Shown one piece after another: positions 34,445-44,861 of a stretch of 64,000 nt of DNA (positions are counted from its first letter, which is position 1; every line of letters begins with the position of its first letter). Where the stretch lies: contig NZ_JAAIKO010000003.1 in the NCBI RefSeq assembly GCF_016107395.1, positions 62,001 through 126,000 on the forward strand, given 5' to 3'. The notes beneath the pieces were generated by a model, which was not told the origin of the DNA, searched no databases, and saw only the letters and a program-made list of their open reading frames with translations. A program made the translations under genes and the position numbers. This DNA is from Streptomyces fildesensis (lineage in GTDB: Bacteria > Actinomycetota > Actinomycetes > Streptomycetales > Streptomycetaceae).

Positions 34445-35518
34445 CTACAGCTCCTTGCGGAACGCGTCCGCCGTGCTCAGCAGCAGGTCGTTGGCCTCGG
34501 TCTCGCCGATGGTGATCCGCACGCCCTCGCCCGGGAACGGCCGTACCGCCACCCCGGCCCGCTCGCACGCCGCGGCGAAGTCCAGGGTGCGCTCCCCCAG
34601 CCGCAGCCAGACGAAGTTCGCCTGCGTCTCCGCCAGCGCCCAGCCCTGCGCGGCCAGTGCCCCGACGACCCGGTCCCGCTCGGTGACCAGGCCGGCCACC
34701 CGCTCCAGCAGGGCCTCCTCGGAGCGCAGCGACGCGACCGCCGCGTCCTGCGCGAGCTGGCTCACACCGAACGGCATCGCGGTCTTGCGCAGCGCGGCCG
34801 CGACCGGCTCGTGCGCGATGGCGAAGCCTACCCGCAGACCGGCCAGGCCGTACGCCTTGGAGAAGGTGCGCAGCACCGCGACGTTCGGGCGGTCGCGGTA
34901 GATCTCGACACCGTCCGGCACGTCGGCGTCCCGGATGAACTCGCGGTACGCCTCGTCGAGGACCACGAGCACATCGGACGGCACCCGGTCGAGGAAGCGT
35001 TCCAGCGCCGCACGGCGTACCGCGGTGCCCGTGGGGTTGTTGGGGTTGCAGATGAAGATCAGCCGGGTCCGGTCGGTGATGGCGTCCGCCATCGCGTCCA
35101 GGTCGTGGTCCTCGCCGTCGGTGAGCGGTACCTCCACCGGCGTCGCGCCGCTGATCCGCGTGATGATCGGGTACGCCTCGAAGGAACGCCAGGCGTAGAT
35201 GACCTCGTCACCCGGCCCCGCGGTCGACTGCAGCAGCTGCTGCGCGACGCCGACCGAGCCGGTGCCGGTCGCGATGTGCGTCTGCGGCACTCCGAAGCGG
35301 TGCGCCAGCTCGGCGATCAGCTCGGTGCACGCGGCGTCGGGATAACGGTTGAACGAACCCGCGGCGGCGGTGGCCGCCTCCAGCACGCCGGGCAGCGGCG
35401 GGAAGGGGTTCTCGTTGGAGGACAACTTGTAGGCCGGAGCACCCTCGTCCGAGACCGGGGGTCGCCCGGGCTTGTAGGTGGGGATGCCGTCCAGTTCCGC
35501 GCGCAGCTTCGGGGTCAT
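34445..35518 (-). CDS. hisC: Histidinol-phosphate/aromatic aminotransferase
   Basis: The 357-residue fold-type I PLP enzyme has [15 protein letters not shown] near the N-terminus, the PLP-anchoring [15 protein letters not shown] and the lysine in [17 protein letters not shown], then the arginine in [14 protein letters not shown]. The motifs fit HisC, which makes histidinol phosphate in histidine synthesis. The gene is not in a his operon, and such stand-alone copies in actinobacteria often act as phenylalanine/aromatic aminotransferases (Pat), so the symbol is provisional. pheA lies about 26 kb away. The start is the ATG at 35518, [19 protein letters not shown] frame extension further upstream is not meaningful. 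Confidence 0.9.
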   Translation of the reverse strand: MTPKLRAELDGIPTYKPGRPPVSDEGAPAYKLSSNENPFPPLPGVLEAATAAAGSFNRYPDAACTELIAELAHRFGVPQTHIATGTGSVGVAQQLLQSTAGPGDEVIYAWRSFEAYPIITRISGATPVEVPLTDGEDHDLDAMADAITDRTRLIFICNPNNPTGTAVRRAALERFLDRVPSDVLVVLDEAYREFIRDADVPDGVEIYRDRPNVAVLRTFSKAYGLAGLRVGFAIAHEPVAAALRKTAMPFGVSQLAQDAAVASLRSEEALLERVAGLVTERDRVVGALAAQGWALAETQANFVWLRLGERTLDFAAACERAGVAVRPFPGEGVRITIGETEANDLLLSTADAFRKEL

Positions 35519-35811
35519 GACCACACCATACGAGGGGGCGTGAGGGAGTGGGAAAGTGCCGTGCGCCACACCGTGCGCCGGTGGCGCACGCGGTGGTGCG
35601 CATCCCTCGTAGGAGTGAGTTGATACCTCCCCGCAATACGAACCAATGGGCAGGAGATCGTCCCCGCGACGCCGGTACTCACGCGAAGAAAGCGCTTGCG
35701 AGCTGCACATTACACCCCACAAGGCACTCTTGATCTTGCAGAAACGTACCGTCTGAATGCCTTTTCGGGGCCCCAGCGGACGGACCAACCCCGCCCTACT
35801 ATCGGGTCGCC
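35519..35811. other. Divergent promoter region of hisC and the LacI-type regulator
   Basis: The 293 bases contain no plausible gene. Local AT content rises around 35630-35760 (TACCTCCCCGCAATACGAA, AGAAAGCGCTTGCGAGC). AAGCGCTT at 35690-35697 is a short perfect palindrome of the kind bound by LacI proteins and could be the autoregulatory operator of the regulator at 35812. No matching second site was found. Confidence 0.3.
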
Positions 35812-36912
35812 ATGACAGCAGCAGGGAACCACCAGGCGAGCCGGCCCATCGGACGCCGGCTCGAGCGGGCAGGCATCAGAGATGTCGCCGCTGCCGCCGG
35901 TGTCTCGATCACGACTGTCTCCGACGCACTCAACGGCAAGGGCCGACTGCCCGACGCCACCCGCCGCCATGTCCGGGAGGTCGCCGAACGGCTGGGTTAC
36001 CGCCCGTCCGCGGCAGCCCGCACACTGCGCACCGGCCGATCGGGCTTAATCGGCCTGACGGTCACCACCTACGGCGAAGAACCGTTCACTTTTACCGAGT
36101 TCGCGTACTTCGCCGAAATGGCGAGAGCCGCGACCTCGGCCGCCCTCGCCCGGGGCTACGCCCTGGTCATCCTCCCCGCCTCCTCACGCCATGACGTGTG
36201 GAGCAACGTCGCACTCGACGGCACCGTGGTCATCGACCCCTCCGACCACGATCCCGTCGTCATGGAACTCGTCCGCCAGGGCGTACCGGTGGTCAGCGAC
36301 GGCCGGCCCGCCGGCAGCCTCCCCGTCCACGCCTGGGTCGACAACGACCACGAGGAAGCCGTCCTCGGCATCCTCGACCACCTCGCCGCCGCCGGAGCCC
36401 GCCGGATCGGCCTGCTCACCGGTACCAGCACCGACACCTACACCCGGCTCTCCACCACCGCGTACCTGCAATGGTGCGAGCGGGTGGGCCAGGAGCCGGT
36501 CTACGAGTCCTACCCCGCCCACGACCCGTGCGCGAGCGCCGTCGCCGCCGACCGGCTGCTCGCCCGTCCCGACCGGCCCGACGCCGTCTACGGTCTCTTC
36601 GACCCCAACGGCACCGATCTGCTGGCCGCCGCCCGCCGCTACGGGCTGCGGGTGCCGGACGATCTGCTGCTGGTCTGCTGCAGCGAGAGCAGCGTCTACG
36701 CGAGCACCGAACCGCCGATCACCACGCTGTCCCTCAAACCGGGGAAGATCGGCACCGCGGTGGTCCAGCTCCTCATCGACGCGATCGAAGGGGTGGGTGC
36801 CACCCATCCCGTCCAGCAGATCATGCAGACCGACCTCATCGTCCGCACCTCGTCCCAGCGCCGTACGCACCGCACCACGGTGAGTCCCCCGCGCAGTCCG
36901 GCCGGGGGCTGA
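35812..36912 (+). CDS. LacI-family transcriptional regulator with a TTA codon
   Basis: The 366-residue protein has a LacI helix-turn-helix at about residues 22-66 ([49 protein letters not shown]) and hinge, then a periplasmic-binding-like effector domain ending in [25 protein letters not shown]. The usual sugar-contact pattern cannot be judged. Leucine 79 is encoded by TTA (36046-36048), the codon read only by the bldA tRNA in Streptomyces, so translation should be delayed until development. I recall the S. coelicolor orthologue near hisC as one of the widely conserved TTA genes. A hairpin terminator follows at 36965-37000. Confidence 0.92.
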   Translation: MTAAGNHQASRPIGRRLERAGIRDVAAAAGVSITTVSDALNGKGRLPDATRRHVREVAERLGYRPSAAARTLRTGRSGLIGLTVTTYGEEPFTFTEFAYFAEMARAATSAALARGYALVILPASSRHDVWSNVALDGTVVIDPSDHDPVVMELVRQGVPVVSDGRPAGSLPVHAWVDNDHEEAVLGILDHLAAAGARRIGLLTGTSTDTYTRLSTTAYLQWCERVGQEPVYESYPAHDPCASAVAADRLLARPDRPDAVYGLFDPNGTDLLAAARRYGLRVPDDLLLVCCSESSVYASTEPPITTLSLKPGKIGTAVVQLLIDAIEGVGATHPVQQIMQTDLIVRTSSQRRTHRTTVSPPRSPAGG

Positions 36913-36964
36913 CGCCTGGCCCGGGAAACCCGAACCGCACCACCGCGCACGAGCCGCCGGGAAG

Positions 36965-37000
36965 TCCGCGCGGGGATCCGGAACCGGAACCCCGCGCGGA
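36965..37000 (+). terminator. Hairpin terminator after the LacI-type gene
   Basis: A perfect 11-base stem, TCCGCGCGGGG at 36965-36975 and CCCCGCGCGGA at 36990-37000, has a 14-base loop (ATCCGGAACCGGAA) and starts 53 bases after the stop codon. The following bases, up to 37100, are a loose array of CAGGAGTC/CAGGAACC units without coding sense. Confidence 0.75.
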
Positions 37001-37207
37001 AGTTCGCACCGGACTCCGTGCGGAAACCTGTTCAGGAGTCGGCACAGGAGTCCGAGCAGGAACCCGAATCGGCCGCCGGACCGCCCCAGGACGCCGATTT
37101 AGGGGGTGTTTGTCGGCACCGGCCGAAAACCCGGCACCCAGGTATGTCACACCACGACAGCGTCATTCCTATGATGGGCGGATGGCGGCGCGATGGTGGA
37201 GGGGTCG

Positions 37208-38437
37208 ATGACACAGGGGGCAGGTCACGGGCCCGTGCTCAAGGCGATGGTGAGCTGGCGTCCGGCAGGTCCGGACGCGGGTCCGGAGGCCGGACCGGAA
37301 GGCGGTCGGCAGACCGGTCAGGCAGCCGCGCCCGGCAACGGGTCGTACGGGTTCGCCGACGCTTCCGGTGCTCCCGTCTTGCCAGGCACACCAGGCGTTC
37401 TCGGTGCGCCCGGTACCGGTGCCGCGATCGGTGCGGACGGGCCGGCAGGTGCGCCCGCGTCCTTCGCCGCGCCGGCGGCCCCGGTCCAGGTGCCGGCCGC
37501 CGCGCCCCCGGCCGGGTACGAGGCGACCCAGCTCGACACCCGTCTGGTGCCGGAGGACTACACCCCCACCGCGCACGACCTCCCGGTGATAGCTCCCGTC
37601 GACGCGGACCAGCCCGGTCCGCTCTACGTCGTCGGCGACGTCCACGGGTACATCGACGAGCTGCGTACGGCGCTCCACGCCCAGGGCCTCATCGACGCCG
37701 AAGGCCACTGGTCGGCGGGCACCGCCCGGCTGTGGTTCCTCGGTGACTTCACCGACCGCGGTCCGGACGGCATCGGCGTCATCGAGCTCGTCATGCAGCT
37801 CTCCGCCGAGGCGGCCGCCGCGGGCGGCTACGCCAAGGCCATCATGGGCAACCATGAGCTGCTGCTGCTCGGCGCCCACCGCTTCGGCGACACCCCCGTC
37901 AACTCCACCGGTGGCACCGCGTCGTTCCTCGCCGCCTGGCGGCTCAACGGAGGCCAGCCCTCCGACATGGACCGGCTGGAGGACCGCCATCTGACGTGGA
38001 TGTCCCGGCTCGACGCGGCGCACCTGACCGACGGTCATCTGCTGCTGCACTCCGACACCACGGCGTACCTCGACTACGGCACCACCATCGACGCGATGAA
38101 CGACGCCGTCACCGGCATCCTCCAGCGCGGCGACGCGGACGAGTGCTGGGACCTGTTCCGCAAGCTCACCAAGCGCTTCGCCTTCCGCGGCGACAACGGC
38201 CCGCAGGCCGCCCGGGAACTCCTCGACACCTACGGCGGCCACCAGGTCGTCCACGGCCACAGCCCCATCCCGTACCTGCTCGGCGAGGTCGGCGGCGAAT
38301 ACACCGCGGACGGGGAGGAACGCACCCCGGTCGTCAATGGCCCGATGGCATATGCCGAGAACTTGGCATTGGCAATGGACGGTGGCGTAACCATGGACGG
38401 CCGACTGCTCGTTGCCGAACTCCCACCCCTTTCCTGA
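37208..38437 (+). CDS. Metallophosphoesterase (calcineurin-like)
   Basis: The protein has 409 residues. The N-terminal 115 are a Gly/Ala/Pro-rich low-complexity region without a signal peptide. A calcineurin-like phosphoesterase domain follows with the metal blocks GDVHGYIDEL, GDFTDRGPDGIG, GNHELLLLG and VHGHSPIPY in order, so the dinuclear centre looks complete. This is the PPP/diadenosine tetraphosphatase-like branch, as GDxHG, GDxxDRG and GNHE show. The substrate may be a phosphoprotein or Ap4A; unknown. The ATG at 37208 is preceded by GGAGGGGTCG. Both the LacI gene to its left and the membrane protein gene to its right are on the same strand, but the gaps are large enough for separate promoters. 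Confidence 0.88.
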   Translation: MTQGAGHGPVLKAMVSWRPAGPDAGPEAGPEGGRQTGQAAAPGNGSYGFADASGAPVLPGTPGVLGAPGTGAAIGADGPAGAPASFAAPAAPVQVPAAAPPAGYEATQLDTRLVPEDYTPTAHDLPVIAPVDADQPGPLYVVGDVHGYIDELRTALHAQGLIDAEGHWSAGTARLWFLGDFTDRGPDGIGVIELVMQLSAEAAAAGGYAKAIMGNHELLLLGAHRFGDTPVNSTGGTASFLAAWRLNGGQPSDMDRLEDRHLTWMSRLDAAHLTDGHLLLHSDTTAYLDYGTTIDAMNDAVTGILQRGDADECWDLFRKLTKRFAFRGDNGPQAARELLDTYGGHQVVHGHSPIPYLLGEVGGEYTADGEERTPVVNGPMAYAENLALAMDGGVTMDGRLLVAELPPLS

Positions 38438-38585
38438 TCGGCAGATTTCCGGGAAGCACTCTGTCACCCCCTCATCCCGCGCTCTACCATCGCTATATCC
38501 GTAAGGCACGCTCTCCTCCGCTTCACCGGCCGACCGGCTCCACATTCAGCGGGGAGGTCCGGAGACGGAGCATCGGGGGATGCAC

Positions 38586-39476
38586 ATGAACAGCGCTCCA
38601 CACCTGCTCAACGAAGACCGCCCGGACTTCGAACGAGTCCTCGACGACGCACTGCACTCCGCGGACACCGGGCACGACGAGCACGGCGGGCACGAAGGCG
38701 TGCTCAATAGCGAACAGCTGCGCACCATGGCGCTGAGCGCCGCGGAGGTCATCTCCGCCTGCGCCGCACCGGAGTACCAGCAGTACCTGAAGGTTCGCGA
38801 GCAGATCCGCGAGGCCCTCGAGGAGTCCGCGGTCATCCGCCGGACGGAGCCCGTGACGGCCGCGGACAACCGGGCGTTCAGCTACGCCGCCATGGGCGTA
38901 GCGGACTCCGCGGGCTCCGGCGCCGGGCTGTTCGCGGTGGTCGCCGTGCTGACACCCCTCCTGGCGGGCACCGCCGCGCTGATCTTCCTGCTGATCGGCT
39001 ACGTCCTGCACGCGATGACGCCGGAACCCGCCATCGCCGCACCGCTGCGCACCGCCGGCTGGCTCTTCGCGGGCGTCACCGGGTGCGGGATCCTGGTCGG
39101 GATGGTCGGCCTGCTCCTCACCGCCCTGCGCGACAGCGCGAGCGCCATCCATGACGACGACTCCGACTCGCTGCCGCCCGAGGTCGCCGCCGCCCGCGAG
39201 GCGTGGCGGCGCGCCCTGCGCGACCGCGGCGTCCTGCCCTTCCTCGCCGAGGCCAGAACGAACGCCGCCCTGGCGCCGCATCCGGACTTCGAGCCTCCGC
39301 GCTCCAACGGCAGCCAGCCCTCACGAATGCCCCGACTCGGCTATTCCCGCCCGGACTTCACCAGTCCCGGCCCCGAGGAATCCCCAGGACCGGGCCATCG
39401 ATTCTCCAGCCCCGATTTCTCCAGTCCGGACTTTTCGAGCCCCGACTTCACGGGCCCGGACGAGGGTTCGAGATAG
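38586..39476 (+). CDS. Two-helix membrane protein with C-terminal SPDF repeats, unknown function
   Basis: The 296-residue protein has an acidic N-terminal region, then two hydrophobic helices (about residues 115-145, GLFAVVAVLTPLLAGTAALIFLLIGYVLHAM, and about 155-180, AGWLFAGVTGCGILVGMVGLLL), and a long cytoplasmic tail. The tail has EAWRRALRDRGVLPFLAEAR, a segment shared by many Streptomyces membrane proteins of unknown function. It ends in a tandem FSSPDFSSPDFSSPDFTGPD array. ATG 38586 is preferred over 38580 since GGGGGA then sits five bases upstream. I recognise no function. The repeated tail, with spaced aromatic and acidic residues, may be a docking or phase-separating segment. Confidence 0.8.
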   Translation: MNSAPHLLNEDRPDFERVLDDALHSADTGHDEHGGHEGVLNSEQLRTMALSAAEVISACAAPEYQQYLKVREQIREALEESAVIRRTEPVTAADNRAFSYAAMGVADSAGSGAGLFAVVAVLTPLLAGTAALIFLLIGYVLHAMTPEPAIAAPLRTAGWLFAGVTGCGILVGMVGLLLTALRDSASAIHDDDSDSLPPEVAAAREAWRRALRDRGVLPFLAEARTNAALAPHPDFEPPRSNGSQPSRMPRLGYSRPDFTSPGPEESPGPGHRFSSPDFSSPDFSSPDFTGPDEGSR

Positions 39477-40190
39477 CGCACCCGGTTGTGAGTATGGGCG
39501 GAATGCGGAAGTCCGCACCTATAGTGCGAATTTGATGCCATCCGCCCCCATGTGACGCATGAACGCACCTACGGTGCGCGCCGGAGGCGGTACGGCGTAG
39601 CCCGTCTCACCCCGGTGTCGAGCGCGTCAGGCACCGGGCCCGGGCGGCGTCCCCGACTACGCGGACAGCGGAAGGGACCTGAAGCCGCGCGAGAAAGCTG
39701 CGGCTCCACGCCCAACTGGTTGAAACGTTAACGCAATGCCGCCGCCGGCCCACAAAGTCCAATCCGTGGACAACTTCGCCTTCGAGAGTGTTTCGAATGG
39801 GCGCGCCCCCAACGGGACTTCCCGCAGAACCGCAGGTCAGCGGCGCGCCATCGCTCCCGTGGTATTCGATCCGGAGAGTGCCGACGGGACGTTCCCACCT
39901 GTCCGCGCATATGCCATGTGCATACTTCGGCGCACACTGCTCGACAACCCGGACGGCCGGAGTCGAACCGCGCGGATCGGGCCCGACTGCATTGCCGCAG
40001 ACGGCAATTGGCGTGGAACGAGTTGCTCCGGACGACTGGTTTCGATACGAGTTGATGATGAGTAGGGTGTGACCCGCTGCCGATGGATCTACGGAAGGTG
40101 CCTGGCTGAATTCAGAGGGTCTGGCTGAATTCAGCATGACCGGAATGTGCGGGTGCGGGTGGTGTCGTCTGCAGGATCTGGAGGGGGATA
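39477..40190. other. 714-base intergenic region, no convincing gene
   Basis: No frame here has a good start, codon bias and length together. A T-arm-like string (GGTTCGACTCC on the minus strand, about 39958-39968) is present, but no tRNA can be folded around it. TTGAAACGTTAACGCAA near 39720 resembles a LacI-type operator. The region is less GC-rich than the genes around it. It ends with two tandem CTGGCTGAATTCAG units (separate entry) just before the next gene. Confidence 0.45.
40102..40135. promoter_or_regulatory. Tandem palindromic repeat before the TTA-containing gene
   Basis: CTGGCTGAATTCAG occurs at 40102-40115 and again at 40121-40134, a 19-base period, close to two helical turns. Each contains CTGAATTCAG, a perfect 10-base palindrome; the second extends to GCTGAATTCAGC (40124-40135). 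It ends 55 bases before the GTG start at 40191. The regular spacing suggests cooperative binding by a dimeric regulator. Confidence 0.6.
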
Positions 40191-41147
40191 GTGACTGCTG
40201 GCTCGTTCGAGGGGCAGTACGTGTGGCATCCGGCGGCCGATGATCGTCAGTTGGCCCGAGCGTGCATGGATGTGAAGGCCGGGCGGTACCTCAGCGCCAG
40301 CGAGATCCTGAAGGAGACCCGCGGGGATTTCGAAGTGCGGGCCCACCGGTCCCTCGTACTGGCCTCCGAGGCAGCGGATTCCGACCTGGCCGAACGCTGG
40401 CTGGCCGAGGAACCCAGCGCCGAGTCCGCGCTGCTGTGGGCGCGGGTGGCGATGCTCCGGGCGTTACGGATGGCCGACGCCGGCGATCTCCGCGAGGGCG
40501 CGCTGGTCCGCATAGCGCAGGGCGCGTGCGAACGGGCCTCGGAGATGCTGCCGACCGACCCGACTCCCTGGGTGACCCAACTGGCGCTCACCCGGCTCCA
40601 GCGACCCCGCGATCCCGCGCCGCGCGGACTGCTGACCGAGCCGACCGGTCCCTGGTACCTCTTCGCCCACATCCTCCGGCTCGACCCCTGGCACCGTGAG
40701 GCGCACCACCGGTTCCTGGCCTTCTTCTTCACCCGCAACGGCGGCTCGGCGAGCGCGCGATGGGACGTCGCCTCGTTCCTGAGCCACCGGGCACCGACCT
40801 CCTCGCCGCTGCGGCTGCTGCCTCTGGTGGCGCTGGTCGAGGACTACGACCCCTCCGCACTGCTGGCGGACCGCACCTGGGAACAGCCCCAGTGGAAAGC
40901 GACCACGATGGGGATCTACACCCATTGGTTTCCCGAGACGGCCAAGTACCGGTTCACCCCGGTGCTCGACCTGGCCTATCTGGCGCATGCCCTGGTCATG
41001 GCGAAGCTCGAATTCGAGGCGCGGGAAGTGCTCACGGCGTCAGGACCCTATGCGTCCCGTATGCCCTGGAGTGCGTTCGGAGCGCCCGAGGAACAACTGA
41101 CCAGGGCCAGAAAGCTGTGCGGACTGCCGATTCCGAGTGCCGCCTGA
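40191..41147 (+). CDS. Streptomyces-type helical-repeat protein of unknown function with a TTA codon
   Basis: This is a 318-residue soluble protein. Alternating helices such as DDRQLARACMDVKAGRYLSASEIL, HRSLVLASEAADSDLAERWLAEEP and PTPWVTQLALTRLQ suggest TPR-like helical hairpins. WYLFAHILRLDPWHREAHHRFLAFFF is a conserved-looking core. No catalytic motif is evident. Leucine 92 is encoded by TTA (40464-40466), so expression should depend on the bldA tRNA and be tied to development. The GTG start follows GGAGGGGGATA. Tandem palindromes lie upstream. Some Streptomyces proteins of this size with TTA codons are annotated sporulation-associated; I cannot confirm membership. Confidence 0.82.
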   Translation: MTAGSFEGQYVWHPAADDRQLARACMDVKAGRYLSASEILKETRGDFEVRAHRSLVLASEAADSDLAERWLAEEPSAESALLWARVAMLRALRMADAGDLREGALVRIAQGACERASEMLPTDPTPWVTQLALTRLQRPRDPAPRGLLTEPTGPWYLFAHILRLDPWHREAHHRFLAFFFTRNGGSASARWDVASFLSHRAPTSSPLRLLPLVALVEDYDPSALLADRTWEQPQWKATTMGIYTHWFPETAKYRFTPVLDLAYLAHALVMAKLEFEAREVLTASGPYASRMPWSAFGAPEEQLTRARKLCGLPIPSAA

Positions 41148-41214
41148 TCCCTATTCCGCTCCACATCGCACGACGAAGTCCTCCCGTCCTCCATGTCTCA
41201 GAAAGGCTGCGGTT

Positions 41215-42759
41215 GTGACCGAGCACAGATCTCTTTCACACTCGAAAACCCTTCGTCCTCCAGCGCCCGTCGCCGCCCTCGACGACGACGCGACGCTGCA
41301 TGCCATGGGCTATCCGCGGAAACTTACCCGGCGATTTCGCGCGTTTGACAACTTCGCGATCTCTTTCACCATCATCAACATCATCGCCGGTATCTTCTCC
41401 TCGTTCGGTTTCGGCATGGCGGCCGGCGGTCCGCGGATTCTCATATTCGGCTGGATAGGCGTGTCCATCATGGTGCTGTTCGTCGGCGCCTCGATGGGAG
41501 AGATCGCCTCCGCCTATCCGACCAGCGGCGCGCTGTACTTCTCCGCGGGCAAGCTCGCCAAGCGGCACCGCGGCGCCTGGTCCTGGTACACCGGCTGGCT
41601 GAACTTCGTCGGCCAGGTGGGCGGGACGGCCGCCACCGGCTACGCCGCCGCCACGTTCATCCAGGCCTTCATCGCGATGCAGTGGACCGACTACGAGGTG
41701 ACGGCGCAGCGCACCGTGGGCATCACGGCGGTGATCCTGCTGCTGCAGGCGCTCGCCAACACCTACACGGTGCAGCTGATCGCCCTGCTGAACCGCATAT
41801 CCGTGTGGTGGCTGTTCATCGGCATGGTCGTGATCGTCGTCTGTCTGACCGTCATACCCGACCACCACCAGTCGGTTTCCTTCGTCACGCATTTCGAGAA
41901 CAACACCGGCTTCTCCAACGGGATTTACGGCGCGATGCTCGGTCTGCTCGTCACGAGCTGGACCTTCACCGGCTTCGACGGCAGTTTCCACATGTCGGAA
42001 GAGACCGTGCAGGCAACGGTCAACGCGCCCAAGGGCATCATGCGGTCGATCGCCTACTCCGCCGGCATCGGCCTGATTCTCATGCTCGCCCTGGTGTACG
42101 CGATTCGTGATTACGCCGCCGAGGCGAGCTCCGCCGCACCGCCCGTGCAGATTCTCATCGACGCGCTCGGCATGGGCACCGCCAAGCTGCTGCTGCTGAT
42201 CGTCATCGGCGCCATGCTGTTCTGCGGTCTGGCCAACATGACCAGCAATACCCGGCAGATCTTCGCGTTCTCCCGTGACGGTGCGATGCCCGGTTCGCGT
42301 TGGTGGCATTCCGTGTCCCCGCGCACCCGTACGCCCGTCAAGGCGGTATGGCTCGCGGCGGCCTGCTCCATCGTTCTGGTACTGCCCGGCTGGTGGTCCC
42401 ACACCGCCTTCACCGCCATTGTGAGCGTCAATGTCGTCGGGCTGTTCCTCGCCTACGGCGTGCCCATCTTCCTGCGGCTGCGCCTGGGCGACGAGTTCGA
42501 GTCCGGCCCCTGGAACCTCGGGCGCTACGGCAAGGTCGTCGGATCGGTCGCCGTGACCTGGATCGTCCTCAGCAGCGTGCTGTTCATGCTGCCCCAGGTC
42601 TCCCCGATCACCACGACCTCGTTCAACTACGCCCCGATCGCCCTGGGTGTGGTGCTGCTCATCGCCACCGTCTGGTGGTTCGCCACCGCGCGGAAGCGCT
42701 TCCAGGGACCGGTCAGCTACGGCCGTCCCGACGAAGTGGCCGCCATGGACCTGATCTGA
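41215..42759 (+). CDS. APC-family amino-acid permease (GABA permease-like)
   Basis: The 514-residue transporter has 12 predicted helices. Its N-terminus DDDATLHAMGYPRKLTRRFRAFDNFAISFTIINIIAGIFSSFG is characteristic of the amino acid/choline transporter branch of APC permeases (Uga4/Bat1-like). GGPRILIFGWIGVSIMVLFVGASMGEIASAYPTSGALYF is the helix 2-3 consensus. Likely substrates are GABA, choline or related cationic/zwitterionic amino acids taken up by proton symport. The GTG at 41215 has AAAGG upstream. It follows the TTA gene by 67 bases, possibly on the same transcript, and ends in a strong terminator shared with thiC. Confidence 0.9.
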   Translation: MTEHRSLSHSKTLRPPAPVAALDDDATLHAMGYPRKLTRRFRAFDNFAISFTIINIIAGIFSSFGFGMAAGGPRILIFGWIGVSIMVLFVGASMGEIASAYPTSGALYFSAGKLAKRHRGAWSWYTGWLNFVGQVGGTAATGYAAATFIQAFIAMQWTDYEVTAQRTVGITAVILLLQALANTYTVQLIALLNRISVWWLFIGMVVIVVCLTVIPDHHQSVSFVTHFENNTGFSNGIYGAMLGLLVTSWTFTGFDGSFHMSEETVQATVNAPKGIMRSIAYSAGIGLILMLALVYAIRDYAAEASSAAPPVQILIDALGMGTAKLLLLIVIGAMLFCGLANMTSNTRQIFAFSRDGAMPGSRWWHSVSPRTRTPVKAVWLAAACSIVLVLPGWWSHTAFTAIVSVNVVGLFLAYGVPIFLRLRLGDEFESGPWNLGRYGKVVGSVAVTWIVLSSVLFMLPQVSPITTTSFNYAPIALGVVLLIATVWWFATARKRFQGPVSYGRPDEVAAMDLI

Positions 42760-42816
42760 CCCGGCGGTACCCGATCGACCCGATTGACGCGCACGACCCG
42801 ACGTCGGTGCACCGCA

Positions 42817-42847
42817 GAGGTCCCGGTGGGATTCCCACCGGGACCTC
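42817..42847. terminator. Bidirectional terminator between permease and thiC
   Basis: A perfect 14-base stem, GAGGTCCCGGTGGG (42817-42830) and CCCACCGGGACCTC (42834-42847), with a three-base ATT loop sits between the two convergent genes. Confidence 0.88.
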
Positions 42848-42876
42848 ACGCATGTGCGGTGGTCAGCGGGCCGTCG

Positions 42877-44790
<1,914 letters not shown>

Positions 44791-44861
44791 GATTGCAAAG
44801 GTGCCCCCACGGTAGCGGGTGCGGACGAACGCACACCAGGGGGTCTTGCGATGATCGGTCC

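Noticed and set aside
39950-39980. T-arm-like string GGTTCGACTCC on the minus strand
   Set aside because: The T-stem pairs only about three bases and no acceptor, D-arm or anticodon stem can be matched around it; not a tRNA.
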